A stretch of 64,000 bases of DNA from Aptenodytes patagonicus (Eukaryota > Chordata > Aves > Sphenisciformes > Spheniscidae). Position 1 is the first letter of the stretch; each line of letters begins with the position of its first letter. The stretch covers positions 15,808,951 through 15,872,950 of the forward strand of contig NC_134949.1 in the NCBI RefSeq assembly GCF_965638725.1. The letters are read 5' to 3'. The position numbers and the translations under genes are program-made. The notes below the pieces were generated by a model. It was not told the DNA's origin, ran no database searches, and saw nothing but the letters and a program-made list of their open reading frames with translations. This document shows, piece by piece, positions 40,401 to 52,400 of the stretch.

Positions 40401-43400
40401 CAAGAGAGACATGCTGAGCTTTTCCCTATCCTCTACACCTCTCCTGTGCTTGTTTCAGGCATTATGTTAAATTAAATGAGTAACTGTTGTGTTTTTTTAA
40501 AGCGTGGGGTAAGCAGTCTCAGAAGACCCAGTCCTACAGACTCTCTGCAGTGCATAATCCCCAATGGGTATCTGTGGGTGGTGGGACCGTACCCAATACT
40601 GAGGGGTTGAGATGCTGCCCAAACATAGGCACCTACCTTAGCTTGCCCCAGCGGTCTGGACCCAGTGTGATTACTGGGGACATGCAGAGAGGAGATACCG
40701 GATGATGCTTTCTCTCCACTGCAGGGAGCACAGACTGCAAATCAAAGCACCAAGACCAGGTGCAAAAACTTGCTTCCCCCAGCTGCTGCTTCACCATCTC
40801 TGATCTTATCAAGATTTCTAGAAAACAAGTCACAGGCAGCAGCTGGCAATGGTCACTGCCATCGATGGGGACGGCGGGGAAGCGTGCCCTGGAGTCTGGT
40901 TTCCAGTGGAGTGTGCTGGGACCCTGGGGCCACATCCACAGCTCAGTGCTGCTGTGAGCACCTGGGAACCCCATGGGGGGCTGCAGCCCCCGGCCTGCCC
41001 TAAATGGGCCATTTTGTACATCTTCACATAGCTGTGTCCAGAGGTTATTTGCAGGCACTTGTGTTCACATGACCTCACTTTTTTTTTTAGTAATTAAAAA
41101 ATTCTAAAGGGTGTCACAACAACGTGGGCAGTACAGTCCCCATTTCTCAGCAGGAGCTCGTGTCTCTTGATGCCAACAGCCTGAAGACCTCTTGTGAAGA
41201 GGTCACGCATTACTGTCCCTTGAGTGATGCACCTTGTGATTTCCAACCTTGAGCAGAAGCCACTTGCCCGGGCCAGCGGAGGATCCCACCCTGGAGTTGT
41301 CAGGACTGACGTCCACACCTCCACATCAGCTCGGTGCCTGCAGTGAAGACTGTCCATTCATACTCACATGGTTCAGAGCTCTCGCCATTCCCCATCCAGG
41401 TCGGTTTGTATTTTCTTCCTGAACGCAGTACAAAATGTGGCCGTATTGGCTGCTTGGGCCAGCATGAGCGTGCCACCAAGGGCAGGTGGCAAACACCATG
41501 GCCAGGAGTCCATGTGTCCCCCAGCAGCTGGAGCCAACATCTTTGTGATGAATCCCTGCCTCCGTTCCAGCTTCACCTTGGCCGCAGGCCATATTTAAGC
41601 TATCTTCCAGTGGCATTGCTCTGCAACTCCTTAAACCGCAGTTTTCCAGTTTGCCTGCAAACCGCTTACCATTGACAGCTGCTACCTGCCCACGTGGCAG
41701 GCTGCATGTCTGCCAGCCTGAACATCACCCCTCTGCTCGCCGGGACTAAATGAGGGCTGAGAAGTCGCTTCTCTCCCTGCCGAGGAAGGATGGGAGACAG
41801 GGCAGGAGGCACCGACCCCACCATGCTGGGGAGATGCGGCAGTGCTGCGGGGCTGGATATGCTCCCTGAGCGAGCGCACGCTTGGAGCCCATCCGGGACA
41901 TCGCACCGCAGGCTGCTGCAGCTCAGCCCTGTGCACCGGCTCTCCCCACCTGCCACAGAGACCTCCTGTTGGATGCAATCCTGAAGGAAGATCTGCATTT
42001 CCACCTGGGCGAGTCTCCCGTGTCACTTGGGGGCAGAAGGGGTGGCAGGTTGGAAGGAGAGCATAGAGCTTGCATGGTAAAAACAGGCTCTGAAGAATAT
42101 ATCCTCTCTTTACTTCAGAAACATTAAAAAGCAGGTTTTCACATGCTCAAAAGGCAGCAGAAACTCCATGAGAGACCAGAAATGCTGGTACGCTGCAAAA
42201 TCCTGCTGATAAGGTATGCAGATGGAGTCCATCAATAAACCCTGATGGAGACAGCTGATACCAAGAGACAATCCCTGCCCCGGAGCCGGCAGGGTCAGCG
42301 CCCCTCACCACGCCAGAACACACACAGCCTCCCCAAAAGGCTGCCTCGCCCCTGAGAAACCCAATATGTACTCAGGAACTGGGACAATTCCCCAGTCCTT
42401 TCATCTGCTGCATTAACCAAGTAGCTGTGACCTGCCTATCTGGTTAGATAATGGCCTCTAAGGTATCTCTATTGTAAGGGATTTATTAAAAAGACCACAG
42501 CAAGCACATTCCTCCCTGCAGGAAAAAATACCTTAATCTACTGCAAACCCTCCTGGCAGAGGCTCCTATTTGAACAGATCAGAGATACTAGTTTGTTCTG
42601 GTCTGGACAGTGTTTGAAGTTTCTTTTCCAGCCAATGAACAGACTTGTTTATAATGAAAGGACAGAGAGCATCCAGTTCTCTAAACAAGCGACTTCATGG
42701 CGCTGTTTTGTGGCATGTAGCTACGGCTAACCTGCTGCATGGTCTCTGCTCACTCCTTCATTTTCATCTGAAATATAAGGAAAGTCTCCTACTAAATAAA
42801 AAAACCTTATTTCTTCAGGCCCAGTCTCCCTAACAAGACACAAGAGGAGACAGTGGTCTTCCACTACGTACAATCGAAAGGCAAAGGAAGCTGGTTTCCA
42901 GACCAATTCTCAAACCCAAACATTTGCGATACGTTTTCTTACCACAACCGGCTTACCTGACAGCATTGCAATGTAACGGTTAAAGAAGAGTTAGTTTCTA
43001 AACAGAGAGGTTTGTTTCTAAATAAGGGTCCAACAAGAAATAAAATAAACCAGGCAAGCGCCAGGCCGGGCTCTTGCTGCGCCTCCTGTCCCTGGAGGCA
43101 CCAAAACCCCAGGGACAGGCCCTGCCATGCCTTCCTCCCTCATTTCCAAGGCTCGTGTGGGCACTGGTGGGGTCACCGGAGGGGCTGCTCCTGGCAGGGG
43201 TGTCCCAGTGCACCGGGGTGTGACGGCGTGCCCGGCCACTGGGTCACTTCCAAAAGGAGCAGGTGGAGCAAGCGCTGGGGTTGGACTCACCTCGGCACTC
43301 CACGCCTGGGTCGCCCCAGAAGAGCTCCTGGCACTCCTGGCAGGTCCGGCCTCCGAAGCCCGGCATGCACTGGCACTGCCCCGTGAACTGCCAAAAAAAC

Positions 43401-46400
43401 CCCAACAGGACATGTGACAACCTCAGCAGCTCGGCCCCACGCTGGAGCGAAGGCCAAGCCGTCGGAGCATGCCCCACGCTCCCCTCACCTCGTTGCAGGC
43501 AGGCCCGAGGGAGCGTGTGGGGTCACAGCCACACTGCTCGCAGCCGGCACCGCTGGCGAGCCTCCACGTGTGGGGGGCACAGCGGTCACAGGTCTGCCCC
43601 ACCACGTTGGGGAGGCACCGGCACTGCCCCGTGGCCGCCTCGCACTGGCAGCTCTCCGAGCCCTCGCAGTCCTCCCGGACAGTGCCCAGGTAGTTGCAGA
43701 CGCACTCTGTGAGGGAAAGAGCATGGCACCTCGATGTCAGTTTGCCCTTTCGTTACTAAACAGCCTGGAGTTTGCATTTCATTTATTCTCCGTGTCCCCA
43801 GAGGCATGGGCAGATGCCGGCACGTCCCCACACCTGCAGCCAGGCCTGGCTGACCCAATGCTGAACGCCACCCAGCACTACTCAAGAGCCCTGCTCATGT
43901 CCCAGGCTGGCCACCTCTACAGCTTCTGTCCCAGCACACAGGAGGCGACAGGAGACCCCTGGGCAAGCAGCCCAGCCTTCCTCCTCTTCTCCTTTCCTCC
44001 CTCTGTGCACAAAGGCCAAGGCTGCCCACCTCCTGCCAGCCAGCTGTGGTGGCAAATCTGCTTGCCACAGGGCTCCGCTCGCCCACCCAGCAACCCATCC
44101 GCCCTGCCAGGCTGCGTCCAGCACTGAGGGAGAGGAGCGTCTGCCTCCCCACCGCCTGGTTCAGCTCTCTGGCGTGGCCCTTGCTTCCCAGGCAGGACTC
44201 GCTCTTGCTGTCCAGCCACATCTGCAGGGACGCTGGTGTAAACAAAAGCCAAACCCACACCCTGTCACAGGCCATCTCCGCAGAAGAGGGAAACAAAGAC
44301 TGCTAACAAGAGGGCAAGAACCGCCCCCCCCCCCCCCCAAAGCCTCATCTTTTCAGCACATGTAAATGCTGTCCCTGCTCTCCCTGTCAAATGTAAAGGA
44401 CTCCCCTCCTGGCCAGGAGCCCCGCTGAGCTGCAGGGCAGCTGCATGAAATTCCAGCTGGAGGTAATTAGGTTTCCCTCCACCCCAAATGCTCCCAGGTA
44501 AATTAAAAAGATCTCAGGCGTCCGCTGCCGCCCCGTGACATGGCTGGCTGAGGGGACACGGCTGTGTCTCCCCACTCACTTCTGCAGTCCTGCTGCAGGG
44601 CGCTCCCATAGTAGCCCTGTTTGCAGAGGTGGCAGTTTTCCCCCTCCGTGTGATACAGGCACTTCACACACGTTCCCGTCTTCTTGTTGCAGGCCTCTGG
44701 GTCAGTGGCGTCAATGTTGTTGTTGCACTGGCACGGCTGGCAGGCGCCGCCAACCTCGTCGGGGCTCCCAAAGAAGCCAGACGCACATTCATCACATCGA
44801 CTGCCTGTTTGAACAAACAGGCACAGTGGGAATTACCATCACGGCTCGCTAGCGCACAGCCCCCTAAACGGCAAGACTGAGGGAAGACAATAAAGGCCAT
44901 TAACTGGGGGGGGGTGTTAGTTGCTCAAAGCAAGAGGCAGCGCTTGGTGAGACTGCAGCAGCTTGGCGCAGCATGGATGGTACCACCTGGGGCACCAAGG
45001 CATGGTGCTGCAGCCCAGCTGCCAGCACACTCAGCCCCTCGGCTCCATTGCTGTCGTGTCCACTTCTGCTGACCGCTGGTCATCCCTCACCACACTGCCG
45101 GGGATGAAGTTCACGGTGGTGCCAGCATTGCCTGCACAAGCCGCTCTGCTCTGGCACCTTCTAAGCTCCAGCAGCAACACATTGACGCTGGTACCGTGGT
45201 CACACCCAACAACCCATATGAACATACCCCTTCCCACCGGGAGGTTCAACCCAACCAGCCCCGCTCCATGCTCCCACCAAGTACCTATGTATCCCACACT
45301 ACAGACACACACGACTTGCAGTGTGACTGGATCCTGGTAACAGCCACTGGCAAACTGGCGTCCACTCTCAGGGCCATCAGGGCAAGGGCAGGGGCGGCAG
45401 TGGTCGCCTGATCCCAGGATGGGGTCTCCGTAGTAGCCAGCCTGGCACCTGCGCAATGGGGTACACGGCATGCAGGGGACCGCAGGCAAACAGACTGCAG
45501 CCTTGCCGTAACTACGCTCAGGTTTTCAACCACTGCGAAGAACCAAAGGGCAGAAACATCCTTACAGGTCTCCCGTGCCACTCATGCTCTGAGCAGCCAC
45601 AGAGACAAATTTGTCTGGCTCACATCAGCATAAGAGCAGGAGACCCAAGGCTGATGCCTCTCAAGAAGCTTTCAATGGAGAAAGCCTCTCTGAAGCCCCG
45701 GGGTCCCGCAACGTGCCCTCTGGCATCTGGGCAGGCACTGCTGGGAGGCGTGAGGCCACAGGTAGGGCAGACAGGGTCCCTGCTCTCATCCTCCTCCGGG
45801 ACCATTAGCACTGCTCTGGCTCCCAGGGTGCAGGGACTTTCCCCGTGGATTCACACCTGCCTGAGCACCAGCACCGGAGGAGAACGGCTGCAGTGCCCAT
45901 CCTGCCGGGGGGAACAAGAGGGGCCAGGGAGGGGGCTCACATGCTATACCTCTCGCAGTTGTGCCCCGCCGTGTGGTCCCGGCAGCTCAGGCACTCCCCA
46001 GTGTAGGGGCTGCAGTCGTCGGCGTGGCCGTTGCAGTGGCAGGGCTGGCAGCTGGGGAAGCCCCAGAAGCCGGGCAGGCAGCGGTCGCACTGCCGCCCGT
46101 ACACCCCAGGGAAGCAGTGGCACTGGCCTGTCTCCGCGTCGCAGAAGGTGGTGTAAGAGCCTCGGACGTGGCACTCGCATGCTGCAAGGAGAGGGAGAGA
46201 GTGGCTGCGTTTCCATGGCAAGCCCTAAACACAGGGCCCCAACCGTAGCACAGCCCAGAGCCAAAGGTTTAACGTACGTCGGCATCCGCTCGGCCCGAAC
46301 CCAAAGGTGCCAGGGGCGCATCTGTCGCACTGTCTTCCGACGACGTTGGGACGACACTGGCACTGTCCTCCGCTGGGGTCGCACACCGAACTCAGGGAGC

Positions 46401-49400
46401 CCTGGGGGTCGCACTGGCATGCTGAGCAGAGAAAAGCATCAGGGGGAGTGAGTACCACAGTGTAGGACGTTAACTACCTGCCTCATCCCACGCACACGCT
46501 TTCCCTGTGCAAACTGCTCTGCCTGCAAGCGCCATCCAGCTTCCAGGCACATTTTGCCCTACAAGTAGGTGGTTACGTACATAACGCGGTCTCGTGTAAT
46601 AGAGCAGAAATGCTGAATATGATGTTCCTGCAGACATCCGTCATGGGGGTTTTCACAACACTCCTGCTGTTTTCCAGACACCGGTATCTTTGGAAAGTTT
46701 CCCAAGCGCTGTTCGTGACCACGTCTTCGCCTGAGCCTCCCACTGTGAATATGTCCAGCGATTTGCAGTATGGCATGAGAACAAGCTACAAAACAGTTTT
46801 ACAATGACAAAGTGTCAGTATTTATAAATAGCCTCCAACAAACTTGTGAAAATTCACTATTATCCCACTTCCTATCATCCTTTTTTGGCCAAAAAGCAAA
46901 CAGCCAGACAGAACTGGGAAGGGAAATGACAGTATTCTGTTGTTTTTGGTGGAATAGTTCTGGTATCTACCAAATTCTTACCAAATCCACCAAATTCTGT
47001 CCACTCAAAAGAAAAAGGTTGACATTCATGACATATATGGCACTCATTAGCCTCCCCAAAGAAACTACAGGTCTGTGGAACTAGCTGCAGTCCTGTAAAA
47101 TACAACAAAAACAACCCACATACTTTGAGACTGAAGAAACCCTACAGTGCTTTACATTGTTCAGTTAAAATCTGGCTTCAGCTGTAAGCAACAATGTTGT
47201 AAAATATTACTTCAGATTTACACAGACACATCCCAGAAGAGATGCAAACTTTCAGGCTTTTAAATATACTTTTCCACCAGAGCATCCCCGAAATAATTTC
47301 TGCTCACAGAGTCAATAAGCGTGTACGGGCTTTCCGTCTCTGTATCCACCGAGGAGTACTGGGGCAGCTCCAGGCGGATGGTGTAATTCAGCCCCTTCTC
47401 GAAACAGACAGGCCGCGGGAGAACGACGTATCTGGGTTAGGAACAGGAAACAATTCTTACTTCAAATGTCCAGCACCATAAAGCGTTTCAGGTGGCCCTA
47501 TAAAGCAATCGAGATAACAGAAAACAGCCAAGACCAGGCAGAACAAAAGCTACGATGTGAAAGAGGCGGTTTGGAGGCTTGTGCAAGTCAGAACCGGAAA
47601 AGCTTATCGGCAAGGTAAAGAGTCATACCAATGTTCACTTACAGGCTGTGCAAACACTCCCCTCTGCTCTTTACTCAGTGAACAAAACAAATCAGACAAT
47701 CAGAATAAACTTAAAAGCTTTGAGTCTACAGACACAATGCTAAATATGTTTTTATAACCCACTGGAAATTAAATTTCATTCATTTTCATAGAGGCCACGG
47801 CAAACTGAAAACGTGATGTTACTCTGTTTCAATTTTTTAAATGTTTTTTCTCCTTTTGGCCCATCCAGTTATACCGACCTGGAGCCAGGTGACAGTGAGA
47901 TGACCTGATTATCATCATCAGGAACTGTATTGCCACACCGGCTACCCGTGGGAATCTTGCCTGGGCGCGAGACGCTGATCACAGCTTTTTCCCACTGATC
48001 CGGCAACTGGGGGAAAAAAAGGCTGATCAGCATCAAGCAACGGCCGTTAAGCTCCTGGGAGCATCCAGAGCTCAGGCCAGGAAAAGCGTGTGCACAGACG
48101 GGGTGGTCACTCTGCTTCGGGGAGGATGGGGCTGCAGCTCCAGCATCAATGGAACATCTACCAGCTGCAGGTTTGGGCTGAGACAAGACAAGGCAAGCGC
48201 CCCTGGGCACCCTCCAGCACGACAACCTCTCCCTCCCAAAAAACCATGACTAGGTGTAGGTGGTCAGCAGCCCCATCTGTGGCACGGCATCAGCGAGGAG
48301 TTTGGCAACCTCCTCTCTCCCCACCTCTGGGTACTGCACCTGAATATTTCACTGCAGTCAATTGCTGCCAAGATCTAGGTAAGCAGCTGGGGGGATTTTT
48401 CTCTTTCTCTTCACCCTGTGAATTATCTACAGTCAAAACTGACTGCTTATGAACTCTTGGCTGCAGGCATTCAACATCCAAGATGGGCAATTTGTCTCCA
48501 AAGGAGCGTAACAGCGTTTCCACCCACTAGAAGGCCATCTGGCTGATGCCAAATTTATATTCTACTCTGTCAGAGCCTGATCTAGTTGAAGATGTCCCTG
48601 CCCACAGCAGGGGGGTTGGACTAGATGACCTTTAAAGGTCCCTTCCAACCCAAACTATTCTATGATTCTATGACTTGTCACTTTTTAATTTGCTCATTAA
48701 ACAGGTGCTGAAACAACACAATAATGAACGAAACTGTAAAGCAAATAATACTAGTAATAGTCAACATCTTCTTGGATTTTCACACATCTCAGACATTTAA
48801 CTGAGTGTCCATCCTTGACTTTGAGTCCTGATGACTCCTGGAAGTGCCAGGCTCCTGTCAGTTGTGCACCGGGACAGCCAGCACCTGCCAGGAGGCAGCA
48901 ATGCCCATACTCACAGACCTACCTGTGGTTCATAGCGGACCAGAATATCATACTCCATCGAGTAGGGGATGTTGTCGATGTAGAATTCCAGGTATGCCCC
49001 CTCAGGGACTCTTACAAATCCTATGCCTGTCCACGACGGTGTGCGGTCTGGCGTGTACTGGCGCTCTATTATGTTTACTCCCTACAAAAACAGGGAACAG
49101 AGATTTTAATACCAATACATTAAATTTGCAAGCCCTGCAGGAGTGTGTGAAGTTATGAGTTCTGTTGATGGATCACTTCTGGATCACAGCATCCATCATT
49201 TGCATCCCAGAGAACACGAATTCTCTTTTAACCCATGTGCATGCACACCGCTGCCCTTCTGCTTAACAAATACAAAAAGCAAGAAAGATAAAATAAAACA
49301 ACACTGCACAACTCTTTGTCCATTTCTCTGTTATAGTGGGGAATTAAATTTAAAAACTTGCTGTGAGTAACTAATCCACCAGCTATGACATCTCGTTCAC

Positions 49401-52400
49401 CATAAGGACTTTCACATCATACTTGTAGCAGTAGGATTTACTGCAGTGGCATGTAACTGCTCTATTAACTGCCCAAGCTGAGTGCTAATTACTTCCTGAC
49501 TACACTGGGCTGCTCCAAACCAAACCACTGCTCAGGATAACATTTGAAAAACAGATCACGGCTGTCATGAGGAGGGTGTCACTAAATAACAGAGATCCTA
49601 ATCATTGATAGATATCTAATAGCCAAATCAATACGTGGTCACTCCTTTCAGTCTGCGGTGCCAGGTTTTTATCTGCTACTTTTTATATAAAGTAAAGAGG
49701 AGGAAAAAGGCAACAGAAAATGGAAGCATGTGTTGTTCAAGCTTCCTGTTTCAAATATATCTGCATCCACGAATAGTTCTCTCCATAGAGCAACATCCTG
49801 TGCATTCCTAAGGAAGCTGCTTCAGTAGAAAGGGATAAAATGTAAGGAAATGTCTATATACATATATACACACACATATCACTTCAGGATGTCCCCTCAT
49901 GTATTCTCACACTCTTTGAAGAAAGCCTGGCTATAAGTTATTACCCTTTGGCTTTGCACAAAGTGTCGGAGCTCCCCAGAAAGGATGGCAGGCGGGACGT
50001 GAGTCGGGGGGTGCAGCTGTGGGGATCATGGGGGTTTTGTACCACCTGAAAATCCCTGCAACTCTGTGCCACTTCATTTTGTCTTGTGCTTGGCCCCTAT
50101 CTCGGAATTCAGAATTTTATTCTCCCACCAGATTTGTGAGAAAGCTTTTCAATATCGGCGTTTTTTTAAAATGGTTTGTTCTGAAGGTTTCAAAAGGCAA
50201 ACCAGCAGCACATCCCCTTGCTCTGCTTGGCAAGGTGGGTTTTCAGGCCAGGCTCCTCCATCCCTGAGCCTCGGCAAGGCCTCGGGTACCACTTCTCCAG
50301 TCAGGCAGACACAAATGCACCAAAAGCCCTGTGCCAGCTCACATGCCGTCCGCTGCAGTCCAACTTCTGTCCTGCGTTGTCTTCCCTCTCTGCAGTTATC
50401 TAAGAGCAAAAATCCTCTGCCTTGGCTGAAACTGCAAAGTGGCTGCATTTTGCCTGAAATAAATAAATTAGGACCAAGTGCCACAATTGCAGGCAGACAA
50501 GGATCTGCTGCTTTAGAGAAACCATTATCTCATCTCCCTGACTCCTTGCTGGAGGCAAAAATAATTGATGTAGTCACCTAGCTGCTGTTAATGAATTAAA
50601 AGCAAGGCTGCATGGTGGTGAACGGAAAGAGCCAGAGACCCCGATGTGCCATGCCAGTGGGCAAAACAAGCTAGAGGAAACCTCACTTACAAAACCAGTT
50701 TTTTTTATTGTTTAAATGCGTGCTTTGTTCCATCCCAGTTTCAGTGGCACCAAAGAGAAGAGCCAGTGTCGGTGTCCCACCACTCTTGAGATAAGAGGGG
50801 AAGGAGAAGTGGGTGCAGTGGGCGCGTACGCAGTAGGGTACAGAGAGTGATGCTGACAGGAAACTAACTGTATAGTCATGATCAAAGAAACAGGTTTAAA
50901 AAGAAAAATGGCAGTTTACCCCCCTAAATTACTATCGATTTATTTATCGATAAAAATTATTTATCGATACTAAGATTGAAGAGCTACAGGCTGACAGTTT
51001 TCTGATCAATTGAGTTTTGTGTTTTCCACATTTTAATTGCAAAACACTCAGGGTATAAAATAGACACTTCCAACACCCAAATGGTGAAACAACTTTCCCA
51101 CAGCTGTCCAGACACACCAGCCCACTAAAACTGCTACTCACGGGACCCAAGCTGGCTTCCTCCGCCTCGTAGATGTAATGATCGAGTGAAATGAAGTAAT
51201 AGCCAGGCTCCACCTGGTTGCACTGACGTCCAAACATGTGGGGCCGGCATTCGCATTGGCCAGATTGACTCGAGCAGCTAAAACGGAAAAGCAATGAATT
51301 TACATCATATCTTGGCTACGCCAAGACAGTGCTAGAGCTATCTTCCATTTTGACATTTTAAGTCACACAGGAGGAGAAACGCTTCTGGACACAGATGCGT
51401 CTAGACACGAGATGTTCTCAGGCTCTGCAGCTGGACCATCTGCACTGCTAAAATGGCAGCACGGTCCTGGGCGCAGTCTTGGCTCAACCCAGCTATCGTT
51501 CTCCCAGACAACTCCTAGGCTCAAGCTGTGAGCGAGCATGGGCCAGAGACCATTTCCAGTAGGCAGTCTGCATGTGGTTTGGATGGCAAGAGGATTTCAT
51601 GCTACGGATGCAGGCAGTTCCCTGGGGCCAGACAGCAGTCCTGGGAGAGCTTCACTTGCTACCACAGACATAGCCAAGAGGCATGTCTGTCCTGCAAGCT
51701 GAGGGCAGCCTTTGGCTCCAGGCTTGCAGGCCATGCAAGCAGCCTATCCGTTTGTATGGGCTCCGGCAAAGCAAGAACACGCATGACCCTGCATGTCCCG
51801 TGCAGCTCTTGTATGCTGCAAAGCACATCCTGAGAGGCTGCCCACCAGCAGCTACGCACAGGGGAAAACCACACCTGGCTGCTTTAAAGTAGGACAGACA
51901 CAGCCAAAGACGTGGGACAGAGCCATCGCTGGGGAGTACAGAAGGTCTGTCCAGGGTGACATACAGCAGCTCCACTTCTTTCATAATGAGCCATTTTCTT
52001 TTCTCAATACAGCTCTATCCCCAAACTGCTTCTTGGTGGTTTTATTGTCCGCAGAGAGTCTGCCCCACATTATGAAGAACCCTTGGGCAGGTTGTATTTT
52101 TGCATGCGCCCAGTCACACTTTTTCATAGGAAGTTTTTTTGGTCCACCAAAATACAGCCCTTTCTTTAAATTTGAGTGGAATTTCTAGAAACATTTTCTA
52201 AAGTCAAACCCCTCTGGTTTCCATGGATAATCTCCAGGCTTCTCAAGGCCCCATTCTAAGAGTAATTTTTAACTGAAACCATTTTTGAAATTGCAGATAT
52301 TCACTTAAATGTTCACTCTGAGATGCCAGAAGTGCCCTAGCTGCCCCAGAAGGGTGGTGACTCCACCACCTGGGTTACAGCGCAGGGATGAATTTCAGGC

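Larger units (their letters stand above)
33628..43290 (-). other. LAMB1: Long LAMB1 intron (9.7 kb)
   Basis: 9663 bases, several times longer than any other LAMB1 intron here. It contains a probable CR1 remnant (about 34228-34310) and an 80-bp tandem duplication (40166-40321). The central part (about 34.6-39.9 kb) is AT-rich, while 40.3-42.1 kb is GC-richer with overlapping chance frames of up to 141 codons. No second gene is recognised on either strand. Confidence 0.8.

Noticed and set aside
43414-44127. 237-codon open frame on the + strand
   Set aside because: Antisense to the LAMB1 exon at 43489-43706 and part of a GC-rich intron; composition is typical of a GC-driven shadow frame.
45456-46451. 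331-codon open frame on the + strand
   Set aside because: It runs antisense over two LE-repeat exons of LAMB1 and their introns. GC-rich, Cys-rich coding exons commonly leave the opposite strand open, and the translation (rich in Arg, Gly, Ser, Pro) matches nothing known.
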